A stretch of 64,000 nt of DNA from Scybalomonas sp905214925. Lineage in GTDB: Bacteria; Bacillota; Clostridia; Lachnospirales; Lachnospiraceae. A model generated the notes under the pieces. It worked only from the letters and a program-made list of their open reading frames with translations, made no database searches and was not told the DNA's origin. Made by a program: the position numbers and the translations under genes. The stretch spans positions 1 through 64,000 of the forward strand of contig CAJMOB010000001.1 in NCBI GenBank assembly GCA_905214925.1, in the 5' to 3' direction. Below, in pieces: positions 1-8,593 of this stretch (the stretch's first letter is position 1; the number at the start of each line of letters is the position of its first letter).

Positions 1-430
1 TGTCCGCCCAAAAACCAACGGTTCCTGAGAAGTCTTCCCACATCCCTTTGTATTTCCAAACAGATTCTTTACATTGTTGAATAAATGGTTCTAAACCATA
101 TTCTTCGATCTGTTCTTTTCCATCTAAGCCTAATAATTTTTCTACTTCAAGCTCTACTGGAAGTCCATGAGTATCCCAACCAGCCTTACGATCGATTTTA
201 TGTCCTTTCATTGTCTGGTATCTTGGAATCATATCTTTAATAACACGTGTTAAAACGTGTCCGATGTGTGGCTTTCCATTGGCAGTTGGAGGTCCATCAA
301 AAAATGTATATGGTTCTCCTTCTGCTCTTTCATCAATACTTTTTTGGAAAATATTGTTATCTTCCCAGAATTTTTCGATTTTCTTTTCTCTCTCAACGAA
401 ATTGAGATTGGTTGATACCTTATCGTACAT
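1..430 (-). CDS. ileS: isoleucyl-tRNA synthetase, N-terminal part (runs off window)
   Basis: Cytoplasmic class I aminoacyl-tRNA synthetase that charges tRNA-Ile with isoleucine. About 143 N-terminal residues are visible, starting MYDKVSTNLNFVERE. They include the family block FFDGPPTANGKPHIGHVLTR with the class I HIGH signature, followed by RKAGWDTHGLPVELEVEK, which is characteristic of IleRS. The start is the ATG at 430, preceded by AAGGAG. The rest of the gene lies to the left of the window. A T-box leader with an Ile specifier lies upstream, so expression should rise when uncharged tRNA-Ile accumulates. The identification is firm; only the length is unknown. Confidence 0.96.
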   Translation of the reverse strand, partial: MYDKVSTNLNFVEREKKIEKFWEDNNIFQKSIDERAEGEPYTFFDGPPTANGKPHIGHVLTRVIKDMIPRYQTMKGHKIDRKAGWDTHGLPVELEVEKLLGLDGKEQIEEYGLEPFIQQCKESVWKYKGMWEDFSGTVGFWAD

Positions 431-621
431 CTGTTATTCTCCTTCTTTTAAAACTTTTTGTATTGGCTACCTATGTTATTGTTCTTCTTTCAAATGAAAA
501 GAACAAAATAGAATTGGCATATTTTTGATGACTTCTAGCAACATACACTTTGCCGCTCGGTCCCAGTTTACCAAGTAAATTTTTTCCGCTCTGAGACCTG
601 AGCATCCTTAGCACGTAGCAC

Positions 622-687
622 TTTTTTATATCATAAGAGCCCTACTCTATCCTATAAAAATAACCCATTCTCCTATGATATAAAAAA
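622..687. repeat. palindromic element next to T-box terminator
   Basis: Perfect 14-bp inverted arms TTTTTTATATCATA (622-635) and TATGATATAAAAAA (674-687) enclose a 38-nt spacer. The right arm abuts the U-tract of the T-box terminator. Related elements sit in the same relation to terminators near 14.3, 23.2, 48.0 and, as a half-site, 52.87 kb. Its function is not known. Confidence 0.7.
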
Positions 688-962
688 CCCTCGTCCTGAA
701 AACAGGACGAGGGTACTATAAAAACGGCTCGTTCAACCACCTATTTACATACTATCATATGCTCTCCATATAACGGTGGAACCCGATCACATCTACTAGA
801 AACTTTATGAAAATTTATTCATAAGCTCGTTCAATGGATAACTCCAGAGTGATTTTCAAAAAACTATACTAAGCACTGGCTCTCACCATCCCAGCTCGCT
901 TTTGCCGTTCTTTATTTTCCTACTCTCTCTATCAAAGTCTATCTTTTGCTATGAAGTTTTAC
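681..962 (-). promoter_or_regulatory. T-box riboswitch, isoleucine-specific, upstream of ileS
   Basis: Read on the minus strand, the leader has a stem I with an AGAGAGTAGG-type motif and a distal loop resembling GCGAGCTGGGATGGTGAG. It then has GAAA-ATC-ACTCTGGAG, which places specifier codon ATC (Ile) at 853-851. The T-box core is at 742-728: AGG, a UGGUUGA bulge, then ACGAG. ACGAG and AGG can pair with CTCGT and CCT in the 5' arm of the terminator (687-714), giving the alternative antiterminator. The bulge UGGU matches an ACCA tRNA end, as expected for tRNA-Ile. Uncharged tRNA-Ile should therefore favour ileS transcription. Confidence 0.93.
687..714 (-). terminator. T-box intrinsic terminator
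   Basis: A 12-bp stem (accctcgtcctg / caggacgagggt) with an AAAA loop is followed on the minus strand by a run of T. It is mutually exclusive with the T-box antiterminator. Confidence 0.93.
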
Positions 963-970
963 TATTTTTT

Positions 971-999
971 AGTTTATTATAAAAAAACTTCCTTGTCAA
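971..999 (-). promoter_or_regulatory. probable sigma-A promoter for the ileS T-box transcript
   Basis: On the minus strand TTGACA (999-994) is followed after 17 bp by TAAACT (976-971). The predicted start near 963 coincides with the beginning of the T-box structure. The -10 is weak, but position and spacing fit. Confidence 0.6.
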
Positions 1000-1027
1000 C
1001 TGGTAGAATGAGAAATCTATCACTTAT

Positions 1028-3388
1028 TTATTTTCCCTCATTCCAAAATCGTTCAAAACACGCTTTTGTTGTATTCACTGTGACTTTATCAAAGGTGTCC
1101 CATTCTCTTGGAAATAAGCTCTGGTATTTCATCTGTAAAAAACGATCATCTAGCAGTAAAATCACCCCTTTATCTTCGGCCGTTCGAATGACTCTCCCAG
1201 CTGACTGCAGTACTTTATTCATGGCAGGATATCGGTAAGCATAATCGAATCCATCATATCCTTTTTCCTCATAATGTTTCTTCAATAATTCTCGCTCTTG
1301 GCATACTTTCGGAATCCCCGTTCCTACAATAACAGCCCCGATTAATTGTTCTCCCACTAAATCAATTCCTTCTGAAAAGACGCCACCTAACACACAAAAT
1401 GCCAACAAAGACTTATTCTCGCTTTTTGTAAATTCTTCTAAAAAAAGCTCCTTTTCTTCTTCTGTCATATCCGCTTCTTGTAAAAGAATTCTCGCTTTAT
1501 AAAAAAGCCCCCTTTCCATGGCGACTTCATATACTTCTTTCCTATATTGATAAGACGGAAAAAATATCATATAATTTCCTACTTTGCTATCAATTAACTG
1601 ATCGAGATACCATACAATTTTTTCATACTCTTCATAACTTCTTCTCGTATAACGACTCGATACATCATATCCAATTGCTAACATTCTATTTTCCTTTTTA
1701 AAAGGAGATGGAATATAAATGGCATAATCATCCTCTTCCCTAGAAAGCATCTCTTTATAGTACTGAATCGGAAGCATAGTGGCAGAAAAAAAGATAGTGC
1801 TAACTCCCATATCCAAATAGGCTTTTAATTGATTGGCTGGTGTCACACAAAATAGTTTAACAAAAAATCGTCCCGCCTCATCTTTTCCCGTATAAATCTC
1901 ATAAGATTCATCAAGGAGCTCATGCATATTTAGAAAATGTCGAATATTAAAATAAAGTTGTACCACTTGATCCCTTATGTCCTTCTCTTCCTCTTCCTCT
2001 AAAACCCCTTCTAATTCCCCATAAACTCTTATTAGATTCTCATAAAAAGAACCTAGATTCCCCAATATGCCATACTCTCTTTTTTCTTCTTCCCATATGT
2101 CCATGCCATTTTGACAATGATTCAAAAAACGTCCTAACTTTTTATATTTTTTCCCAATTATTTTTCGCAAGTCCATGAATTCCTCTCGATATAAAATGGC
2201 GCTATACATAGTCCTTGCGCGCTCTACTAAGTTATGAGCCTCGTCGATCAAAAAGAAATAACTTCCTTTTCGTCCCTCTCCAAAAAACCTTTTTAAATGG
2301 ACGTTTGGATCGAATACATAATTATAATCGCCAATTACAATATCAGCAAAACTGCTGGCATCTAATCCTAACTCAAATGGACAAACTTCATATTTCTCTC
2401 CCCACTTAAGTAACACTTCCCGATCCATTTCTTGTTCCTTTAATAGCATTTCATATAAAGCTTCGTTAATTAGATCAAAATGTCCTCTAGCATAAGGACA
2501 ATCGATAGGATTGCAATTCATCTCTTCCATAGGACAGATCTTTTCCTTTGCTGTTAAAAGGACAACACTGCTTTTTAATCCTTTTTCCTTTAATATTTTT
2601 ACGCTTTGATGTGCCACAGTCCTTGTAATCGTCTTGGCAGTCAAATAAAATATTTTCTCTCCAAGCTCTTCCCCTACGGCCTTTACCGCAGGAAACATGG
2701 TGGACATGGTTTTTCCAATTCCTGTGGGAGCTTGAATAAATAGTTTCTTTCCTCGACTCATCGTTCGATAGACGGAAACTGCCATATCCCTTTGCCCTTT
2801 TCGATAGGGAAATGGGAATTGTAATGGCTTAATGGAAGCATTTCGCTCTTCTCGTTTCTCTTTTAAAAGTTTCCCCCACATTAAATACTGATTTAATAAA
2901 TAAAAAAACCATTCTCTTAGCTGTTCTGCCTCAAAAACCGTCTGAAACCGCTTAATCTCTTCGGTTTCTAAATGGCAGTATGTCATCTGAATCGTCACTT
3001 TATCCTTTTTTTCTTGCTGACAGTAAATATGCCCATAACACATGGCCTGTGCTTGATGGACAAGGATTGGTTCCTGAATCGTATCTAAACTTCGATAAAC
3101 ACCCTTAATCTCATCAATAATGACCTGCTCCGTCGTTTCTTCAATCCCATCGGCTCTTCCTTCCATACAAAAAGTAAACCCATCTTGCTCAATTTCATAT
3201 TTCATGGAAACTTCTGCCCGATAAGAATCTCCCATCTGTTTTTGTATCTTCCGATGAATTCGACTCCCCGCTTGCATCGCATCTTTTTCTCCACTCCCTC
3301 GTCGATTATCAATGTCACCAGAACGCAACAAAAATTCTACAAAATTTCTTACGGAAACTCTTATCTGATTCCCTTCTATTTCAATCAT
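1028..3388 (-). CDS. PD-(D/E)XK nuclease fused to DinG/XPD-type Fe-S DNA helicase
   Basis: A 786-residue DNA repair-type ATPase. Residues about 1-170 look like a RecB/Cas4-like nuclease: GRADGI (D80), IDEIKG (E93, K95) and QAMCY (Q114, Y118) fit motifs II, III and QxxxY. The superfamily 2 helicase follows, with Walker A APTGIGKT (220-227), DEAH at 382-385, and a C-terminal QSAGRVIRT motif VI. Cysteines 285, 292, 297 and 336 between motifs I and II match the Fe-S cluster site of the XPD/DinG group. Nuclease and helicase together suggest resection or repair of branched or damaged DNA. No partner gene lies nearby, and the ileS promoter begins right after its stop. Family assignment is firm; substrate is inferred. 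Confidence 0.88.
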   Translation of the reverse strand: MIEIEGNQIRVSVRNFVEFLLRSGDIDNRRGSGEKDAMQAGSRIHRKIQKQMGDSYRAEVSMKYEIEQDGFTFCMEGRADGIEETTEQVIIDEIKGVYRSLDTIQEPILVHQAQAMCYGHIYCQQEKKDKVTIQMTYCHLETEEIKRFQTVFEAEQLREWFFYLLNQYLMWGKLLKEKREERNASIKPLQFPFPYRKGQRDMAVSVYRTMSRGKKLFIQAPTGIGKTMSTMFPAVKAVGEELGEKIFYLTAKTITRTVAHQSVKILKEKGLKSSVVLLTAKEKICPMEEMNCNPIDCPYARGHFDLINEALYEMLLKEQEMDREVLLKWGEKYEVCPFELGLDASSFADIVIGDYNYVFDPNVHLKRFFGEGRKGSYFFLIDEAHNLVERARTMYSAILYREEFMDLRKIIGKKYKKLGRFLNHCQNGMDIWEEEKREYGILGNLGSFYENLIRVYGELEGVLEEEEEKDIRDQVVQLYFNIRHFLNMHELLDESYEIYTGKDEAGRFFVKLFCVTPANQLKAYLDMGVSTIFFSATMLPIQYYKEMLSREEDDYAIYIPSPFKKENRMLAIGYDVSSRYTRRSYEEYEKIVWYLDQLIDSKVGNYMIFFPSYQYRKEVYEVAMERGLFYKARILLQEADMTEEEKELFLEEFTKSENKSLLAFCVLGGVFSEGIDLVGEQLIGAVIVGTGIPKVCQERELLKKHYEEKGYDGFDYAYRYPAMNKVLQSAGRVIRTAEDKGVILLLDDRFLQMKYQSLFPREWDTFDKVTVNTTKACFERFWNEGK

Positions 3389-3580
3389 ATTTTTTCTCGC
3401 TTTCTTTTTTTGCTCCTCATTATCCTAAAAATTCTCTTCTATTCTTATTATCCTTGTATTATTTATAGTATAAATACAACCATACATTTTTTCTGCTGTA
3501 TAACCAGTATCTTCTATTCTTATCCTGTTATTATTATACAAAAAATTTTTCTACCTCTCAACTTTGAGAACGACCACCCC

Positions 3581-3610
3581 TTGAAAAGTAGAATCTATCT
3601 GTGCTAGAAT
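3581..3610 (+). promoter_or_regulatory. probable promoter for the DUF4250 gene
   Basis: TTGAAA (3581-3586) and TAGAAT (3605-3610) are separated by 18 bp, about 40 bp before the chosen start codon. Confidence 0.5.
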
Positions 3611-3648
3611 GGGACATGTTCAAATATTTTAGAAAGAAGGATTACATT

Positions 3649-3837
3649 ATGTTAAAAAGTGAGACAATTCCAAGAGATCCTATGATTCTTTTAAGTTTTA
3701 TTAATACAAAATTACGGGATCAGTATGATTCTCTTGAATCTCTTTGCGATGACATGGAACTAGACGAAAATGATTTAAAAAACATTTTAAAAGCCGTTGA
3801 TTATTCTTATAATCAAGAATTGAATAAATTTGTGTAA
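3649..3837 (+). CDS. DUF4250 family protein
   Basis: A 62-residue protein beginning MLKSETIPRDPMILLSFINT, with the ELCDDMEL and NQELNKFV blocks I associate with DUF4250, a small clostridial family of unknown function. The ATG at 3649 is chosen because AGAAGGA lies 8 bp upstream; an in-frame ATG further upstream has no ribosome binding site. It is monocistronic, with its own promoter-like sequence and a strong terminator behind it. No enzymatic or membrane motif is visible. Function unknown. Confidence 0.8.
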   Translation: MLKSETIPRDPMILLSFINTKLRDQYDSLESLCDDMELDENDLKNILKAVDYSYNQELNKFV

Positions 3838-3875
3838 CCGCCTATGACAAGCACGCAACAAGAGTATTTTGCACA

Positions 3876-3919
3876 AAAATGGGAAATAGAAACAATCATT
3901 ATTTCTATTTCCCATTTTT
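3876..3919. terminator. bidirectional intrinsic terminator
   Basis: An 18-bp perfect stem (aaaaatgggaaatagaaa / tttctatttcccattttt) with A- and T-rich flanks lies between the convergent DUF4250 gene and the CSD protein gene. It can serve both strands. Confidence 0.9.
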
Positions 3920-3939
3920 CATTTCTTGGAAGTTTCTTT

Positions 3940-4152
3940 TCATTCTTCCTCGCTTATCATCTTCACATGAATTGCCTGAGGTCCTTTCGCTCCTGCTGTC
4001 ACTTCAAAAGAAACACTCATTCCCTCTTCTAACTTCTGTCCCTCTTCTAATTCCACATGGCTCTGATGCACAAATATTTCATGATTGGACTCATCCACTA
4101 AAAATCCAAATCCTCTTTGTTCATCATATTCTTTTACAATTCCTTGTTTCAT
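3940..4152 (-). CDS. cold-shock-domain protein (variant)
   Basis: A 70-residue single OB-fold nucleic-acid binding protein. RNP1-like RGFGFL and RNP2-like IFVHQSHV are present, and a GPQAIHV block resembles the usual GPQA end of CspA proteins. The sequence is more divergent than the second cold-shock protein at 52.4 kb: it starts MKQGIVKEYDEQRGFGF rather than KGTVKWFNxEKGFGF and has an acidic tail. AAGGAG lies 11 bp before the ATG. Expected role is RNA or ssDNA chaperone. Whether it is cold-induced cannot be told from sequence. Confidence 0.87.
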   Translation of the reverse strand: MKQGIVKEYDEQRGFGFLVDESNHEIFVHQSHVELEEGQKLEEGMSVSFEVTAGAKGPQAIHVKMISEEE

Positions 4153-4243
4153 AATCTACAACACTCCTTTTCTTCTTTGTTGCAATATATGAACAAGTTA
4201 TTTTGATTATGTCCAAACGCAAAAACTCTTTGTTTTTTTGACA

Positions 4244-5365
4244 CTAATCGATTTCTTTTAACAACTGCAATCGCCTTTTTACTCGTCCGATCCAAGAATC
4301 AAAAAATCCTAATTTATAAAAATTACGGAAAACAATACCTAAAAACATGGCATATAAAAATCCAGCAAATCCTCCAACCTTTAACCCTACATAAATTAAA
4401 AATAACGTTGGAAGTGGTCGTAATCCTATGCTATCCCCAATAATCTTTGGCTGTAACAACTGTCTTGCTAATAAGCAAATTAAATAAAGAATAATAAAAA
4501 TCACACCTGCTTGAAACTGATGCTCAATAAACTTAAAAATGGCCCAAGGGATTAAAATCATCCCCGTTCCTAAAAACGGAAGAACATCCCATATGCTAAT
4601 GACAATCGCCAGTAAAAAGGCATAACGTTCTCCTTCAATTGCAAGTCCAACAAAGAGTAAAACAAAAATGACAACCATAATCTTCAACTGTGCCTTCACA
4701 TAACCACCAAGCGCTTTAAAAACGTGCTCTTTGATTAAACTTAATTTTTCTTGAATGGACTTTGGAGCTTTCTTTTTATAAAATAAATAAATTTCTTCTC
4801 GTTCTACCATAAAGAAATAGGCGGATAATATCATAACGATAGAGGAAACAAATCCATTGGTAACCCCTTTTGCAACCCCTCCTGCATATTGAATACTATT
4901 TCCTCCAATTCCTTTGACCCATTCTGTCAAAACTCCCATAATACTTTGATAAAGTTCTTCTCCTTTTTGGAGTAATCCTGCTCGAATCCCAAAATGTTGT
5001 GCCTTCTCTTCTAAGAATAAATTCAAATTATCAAACTGTACTTTGATTGAGTCCAAGATATGAGGAAGATCTTTGCTTAAACTTATGATCTGCTCCACAA
5101 GGTGCCCTATCAAAAAATAAAAAACTCCTATAATAGCAGCCAATGCAATAACAATAATTAAAGCAGATCCGAATTTCTTTGGCACTTTTATTTTCTTCTC
5201 TAAAAAATTTCGCAATGGATTGGCTAATACGGAAATAATCCAACCGACAACAAATGGCCATAAGAAACCGATTACTTTAGGCCCGAGAAAAATAATCGCT
5301 ACTAAAAAAAGTCCTGCCCATAAAAACTCTAAAATCAATTCAAAACAGACTTCCCATCGCCTCAT
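4244..5365 (-). CDS. AI-2E family transporter (YtvI/PerM-like membrane protein)
   Basis: About 373 residues with multiple hydrophobic helices, a large soluble segment near residues 90-170 (LSKDLPHILDSIKVQFDNL), and the conserved C-terminal half with IWDVLPFLGTGMILIPWAI and LQPKIIGDSIGLRPLPTL. This is the AI-2E/PerM family pattern; the sporulation protein YtvI belongs to it. Start at the ATG at 5365 puts AGGAG 8 bp upstream; an in-frame GTG nine bases earlier overlaps that site. Family members export small molecules or ions, but the substrate here is unknown. Confidence 0.87.
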   Translation of the reverse strand: MRRWEVCFELILEFLWAGLFLVAIIFLGPKVIGFLWPFVVGWIISVLANPLRNFLEKKIKVPKKFGSALIIVIALAAIIGVFYFLIGHLVEQIISLSKDLPHILDSIKVQFDNLNLFLEEKAQHFGIRAGLLQKGEELYQSIMGVLTEWVKGIGGNSIQYAGGVAKGVTNGFVSSIVMILSAYFFMVEREEIYLFYKKKAPKSIQEKLSLIKEHVFKALGGYVKAQLKIMVVIFVLLFVGLAIEGERYAFLLAIVISIWDVLPFLGTGMILIPWAIFKFIEHQFQAGVIFIILYLICLLARQLLQPKIIGDSIGLRPLPTLFLIYVGLKVGGFAGFLYAMFLGIVFRNFYKLGFFDSWIGRVKRRLQLLKEID

Positions 5366-5509
5366 CTTACTCACTCCTGTCCTACTTATAATACTATCAT
5401 TATAGCCATTTTCATAACAAGTTACAAGTTATGTTCCTTGTCAAATCCTTTCAGAATTATTAACATTTTATGAAAAATAAGTGAGATAGTTTATTTCTAT
5501 TTCTTTCCT

Positions 5510-6388
5510 TTATAAAACAGTTACTTCCCCTGTCTTGTAGGATAAAAAATATACTTGATACGATAAGATCTCATCTGGTCGAACAACTGTGTTATTGGCA
5601 TCCTTCACTATTGCCTGTAACCGCCTCAGTTCAAAGTCGCTTCCTCCTACTACAAGCAACACTTCATGAATACTGCTCGGCAAAATATAAATATCTCTTC
5701 CAAATTTCTTTGCAATTTCCCATAACTCTTCCTCATAAGTAATACAAGTTGCTCCATTTAACTCTCTTTCATTGGTCAGCACATAAAGCGAAGGTATGTT
5801 AGGCATATCGGGAACGATTCTTTGCAATACTTCCCCCATAGACATTATTTTCATCGGAAATAATACTTTTGTATTTTCCCTTGCTTTTTTTACAACATCT
5901 TCCCACGATACCCCCCAACGCTCTAACTCTTTATTCGTCACTAAAATAGAAGAAATTCCTCCTTCTTCCTCATAACAAAGATATCGAACCGTCAATGCTA
6001 GATCATTCCATGGAAGATACGGTGTCGTTTCCCATAATTCATGATTCATTCCGATATTAACAAGCCGAAAGAAAAGCCGTTCTTTACAAGTATCAAAATC
6101 TAAAAATACATCAGGCACCGAAAACATCTCTTCTCTCCCTGCCCTAAATTCTTCTGCTATCAATTGTAAAATTGTTAAAAACTCTTCTCCCTCTTCTTGT
6201 CGTTCATAATAGGAATCCAAGTAAATAATAGGCGCTATGACCTGCCCTTGTTCTCGAATGACAATGCCATTTTTTCTCTCACCATTGTTTTTCATAACCG
6301 AGGTCAATTCCCATTGTAATTCCTCTCCTTTTGGTAAAACCTCACCAATACTACATGCAATCCGTTCTAAAAATTCCGTTTTATCCAT
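5510..6388 (-). CDS. DUF5688 family protein
   Basis: A 292-residue soluble protein beginning MDKTEFLERIACSIGEVLPKGEE. I associate it with DUF5688, found mainly in Lachnospiraceae and of unknown role. The blocks NGIVIREQGQVIAPIIYLDSYY and YILPSSIHEVLLV are visible; there is no signal peptide, membrane segment or catalytic motif that I recognise. Many Lachnospiraceae genomes carry several copies. AAGGAG precedes the ATG by 8 bp. It lies downstream of hisC with a 188-bp AT-rich gap, so it is probably transcribed separately. Confidence 0.75.
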   Translation of the reverse strand: MDKTEFLERIACSIGEVLPKGEELQWELTSVMKNNGERKNGIVIREQGQVIAPIIYLDSYYERQEEGEEFLTILQLIAEEFRAGREEMFSVPDVFLDFDTCKERLFFRLVNIGMNHELWETTPYLPWNDLALTVRYLCYEEEGGISSILVTNKELERWGVSWEDVVKKARENTKVLFPMKIMSMGEVLQRIVPDMPNIPSLYVLTNERELNGATCITYEEELWEIAKKFGRDIYILPSSIHEVLLVVGGSDFELRRLQAIVKDANNTVVRPDEILSYQVYFLSYKTGEVTVL

Positions 6389-6576
6389 AGCACATTCTCC
6401 TTCTTCTTACTCTCCAAGTAACAAGGCAGTCTGTGCCAACAAACATTCGTTCTTTTTATTAGTGTACCATACTTTATATTAATTTTCAATTTGTTTTATG
6501 ATTATTTTAAAATTATTATTAATTTATATTTCAACATTATTTTTAATTATACCTATGTCGCCTTATTTCAAAATAA

Positions 6577-7644
6577 TTAGAACTGTCCTTCTTCTCTCTC
6601 TACATATTTCTTAAAAAAGGATATCAATGCTTCCATCTGTTCTCTTGTTCCAATGGTAATTCTTAAATATTGATCAATTCTTGGTTTTTCGAAATAGCGC
6701 ATATAGATGTTTTCTTTTCTTGCCGCTTCAAATAATTTTTTTGCATCATATTTTTTATGAGTTGCGAAAATAAAATTTGTTTTTGACTCTAAAAATTCAA
6801 ATCCTAATTGTTTGATCTCGTTACAAAACCACTCTCTTGTAGCTATAATATTCTGAATCGTTTGTTCAAAATACTCTTCATCTTCTATAGAGGCTTTCCC
6901 TAATCGAATAGAAACTTCACTCATCGTATAAGAATTATAAGAGTATTTCACGTCTTGCATGGCTCTAATTAACACTGGTGCTCCGATGGCATAACCAATT
7001 CTCATTCCCGCCATAGAACGAGACTTTGAAAACGTCTGCACAACCAATAAATTATCATATTTTTCCAACAAAGATATGGCTGATTGCCCCCCAAAATCAA
7101 TATAGGCTTCATCAATCATTACAATGCTCTCTGGATTCTCTCTTACAATTTCTTCAATAAAAGATAGAGGTTCTAAAATTCCTGTAGGCGCATTGGGATT
7201 TGGAAAAACAATCCCTCCATTTTCTTCTTTATAATCTTCCACTCGAATACGAAATGCTTGATCCAGTGGCTTTTTTTCATAAGGAACTTGAAACAGCTGT
7301 GCCCATACTTCATAAAAGGAGTATGTAATATCAGGGAAGAAAATAGGCTTTTTTGAATGAAAAAACGTCATAAAAGCCATAGCCAATACATCATCAGACC
7401 CAACACCGACAAATACTTGCTCTTCCTTCACATGGAAACGCCTAGCAATTGCCTCTGTTAATAGATGAGTCGTTGGATCTGGATACCGTTGCAAATCTTT
7501 TATATTTTTTAATTGCTCCATCACTTTTGGAGAAGGTGGATATGGATTTTCATTCGTGTTTAACTTAATGATCCCCTCTCCCTTTGGTTGTTCTCCTGGG
7601 ACATATGGTACGACTTTACGAAGATTCTTTTGCCATTCTCTCAT
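6577..7644 (-). CDS. hisC: histidinol-phosphate aminotransferase
   Basis: A 355-residue PLP-dependent class I/II aminotransferase. It converts imidazole acetol phosphate and glutamate to histidinol phosphate, the penultimate transformation type in histidine synthesis. Family blocks are visible: LNTNENPYPPSP near the N-terminus, VGVGSDDVLAMAF, FPNPNAPTG, VMIDEAYIDF, and the PLP-lysine region TFSKSRSMAGMRIGYAIG. AGGAGG lies 7 bp before the ATG. No other his genes are adjacent, so it could act on another aromatic substrate, but the length and motifs favour HisC. Confidence 0.88.
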   Translation of the reverse strand: MREWQKNLRKVVPYVPGEQPKGEGIIKLNTNENPYPPSPKVMEQLKNIKDLQRYPDPTTHLLTEAIARRFHVKEEQVFVGVGSDDVLAMAFMTFFHSKKPIFFPDITYSFYEVWAQLFQVPYEKKPLDQAFRIRVEDYKEENGGIVFPNPNAPTGILEPLSFIEEIVRENPESIVMIDEAYIDFGGQSAISLLEKYDNLLVVQTFSKSRSMAGMRIGYAIGAPVLIRAMQDVKYSYNSYTMSEVSIRLGKASIEDEEYFEQTIQNIIATREWFCNEIKQLGFEFLESKTNFIFATHKKYDAKKLFEAARKENIYMRYFEKPRIDQYLRITIGTREQMEALISFFKKYVEREEGQF

Positions 7645-7779
7645 AATTTACCTCCTATTTCCTTTGTTATTAAACTGTATCACTTTATCTCACTAATTCA
7701 TTATCTTATAAAATTATTTTCTATTATACCAAGTTTTATAAATTATGCAAGGGTTTTTATTTCACTTGGACAAAAAAAT

Positions 7780-7813
7780 AAAACTGTTGTACGAACAAAA
7801 TACAACAGTTTTT
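7780..7813 (-). terminator. intrinsic terminator after the Fur-like gene
   Basis: An 11-12 bp stem (aaactgttgta / tacaacagttt) with a 9-nt loop is followed on the minus strand by TTTTATTTTTTT. It lies 30 bp beyond the Fur-like stop codon. Confidence 0.85.
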
Positions 7814-7844
7814 ATAAAAATATGGATACTTCCATTTGGCATAA

Positions 7845-8255
7845 CTATATAATAACTTTTTCAATTTCGTGGCTTCGATATCCAAGTTTCTCTAGCGAAT
7901 CACGAAATGCGCTTTCCCATTCTTCTTGACTCAAAATCACTTTTTCATGATTCTTTAATATAATAACACAAACCTTTTCGGGTTCTTTTCCTTCCATATG
8001 AACTTCATAAGACTGTTCTGGAGAAAGTATCCCCATTTGTTCAAGCACTTGTAACATTCGATAGACAGTAGCATTTCCAACCGTTGGATCTACTTGATGA
8101 ACATGACAACAAATCGCCTTTTTGCATTCGAATCTATGATTTAACAAAATATCAAGAATTAGTTTTCTCTGTTTTGTAATACGCAATCCTTGTCTGCGAA
8201 ACTCTTCAAGAACTTTTTCTTTCATCTCTTCTTTTATTTTCTTTCCATCTTTCAC
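7845..8255 (-). CDS. Fur-family metalloregulator lacking the C-terminal CxxC
   Basis: A 136-residue Fur-fold repressor. The N-terminal winged helix is clear: GLRITKQRKLILDILLNH, then DPTVGNATVYRMLQVLEQMGIL, the recognition helix and wing. The C-terminal half (YEVHMEGKEPEKVCVIIL and on) has neither the HHH segment nor the structural CxxC pairs of Fur, Zur and PerR, so its metal or ligand binding must differ. The start is a GTG at 8255 with AAGGTG 8 bp upstream. Its own promoter with dyads lies at 8413-8456. It sits just downstream of a metal P-type ATPase operon, which suggests, without proving, that it senses the exported metal. Confidence 0.8.
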   Translation of the reverse strand: MKDGKKIKEEMKEKVLEEFRRQGLRITKQRKLILDILLNHRFECKKAICCHVHQVDPTVGNATVYRMLQVLEQMGILSPEQSYEVHMEGKEPEKVCVIILKNHEKVILSQEEWESAFRDSLEKLGYRSHEIEKVII

Positions 8256-8412
8256 TATTTTTTCACCTTCTTGAAAGTTTATTTTCTAAATACACAAACA
8301 AAACTTTCCCTTATCAAACTTCTATCTTGTTACCTCTTTCAAACGATTAAGCAAGTAAATGACTGGAGATTCCCATTTCTTTTAAAAATTCACACTTCAA
8401 GTTAGTCTTAAA

Positions 8413-8456
8413 TAACTCATTGTATCTATTATACCTCATTTTTGAGTTATATGCAA
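8413..8456 (-). promoter_or_regulatory. promoter with inverted repeats before the Fur-like gene
   Basis: On the minus strand TTGCAT (8456-8451) and TATAAT (8433-8428) are spaced 17 bp. The spacer contains CTCA-AAAA-TGAG. A further TAACTCA/TGAGTTA dyad (8413-8419, 8443-8449) spans the -10. The arrangement suggests repressor binding over the promoter, possibly autoregulation. Confidence 0.7.
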
Positions 8457-8495
8457 CTAACTTTTTTCATTTTTCTCAAAATATTTTTTATGCAG

Positions 8496-8573
8496 AAAAA
8501 ATCCCCCTAACGACTTCTTTCTTATGAATACTCACATATCATAAGAAAACTAAAAAAGTTAGAGAGATTTTTT
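8496..8573 (-). terminator. large bipartite terminator after the metal ATPase operon
   Basis: Outer arms aaaaaatccccctaac (8496-8510) and gttagagagatttttt (8558-8573) pair with two mismatches. They enclose an inner hairpin TTCTTATGA / TCATAAGAA. It lies just past the ATPase stop codon, with T-rich sequence on the minus-strand side. Confidence 0.75.
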
Positions 8574-8593
8574 CTTTTATTCTTTATGCTATT

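Noticed and set aside
264..497. 77-codon plus-strand frame over ileS start
   Set aside because: Antisense to ileS and its leader; no ribosome site.
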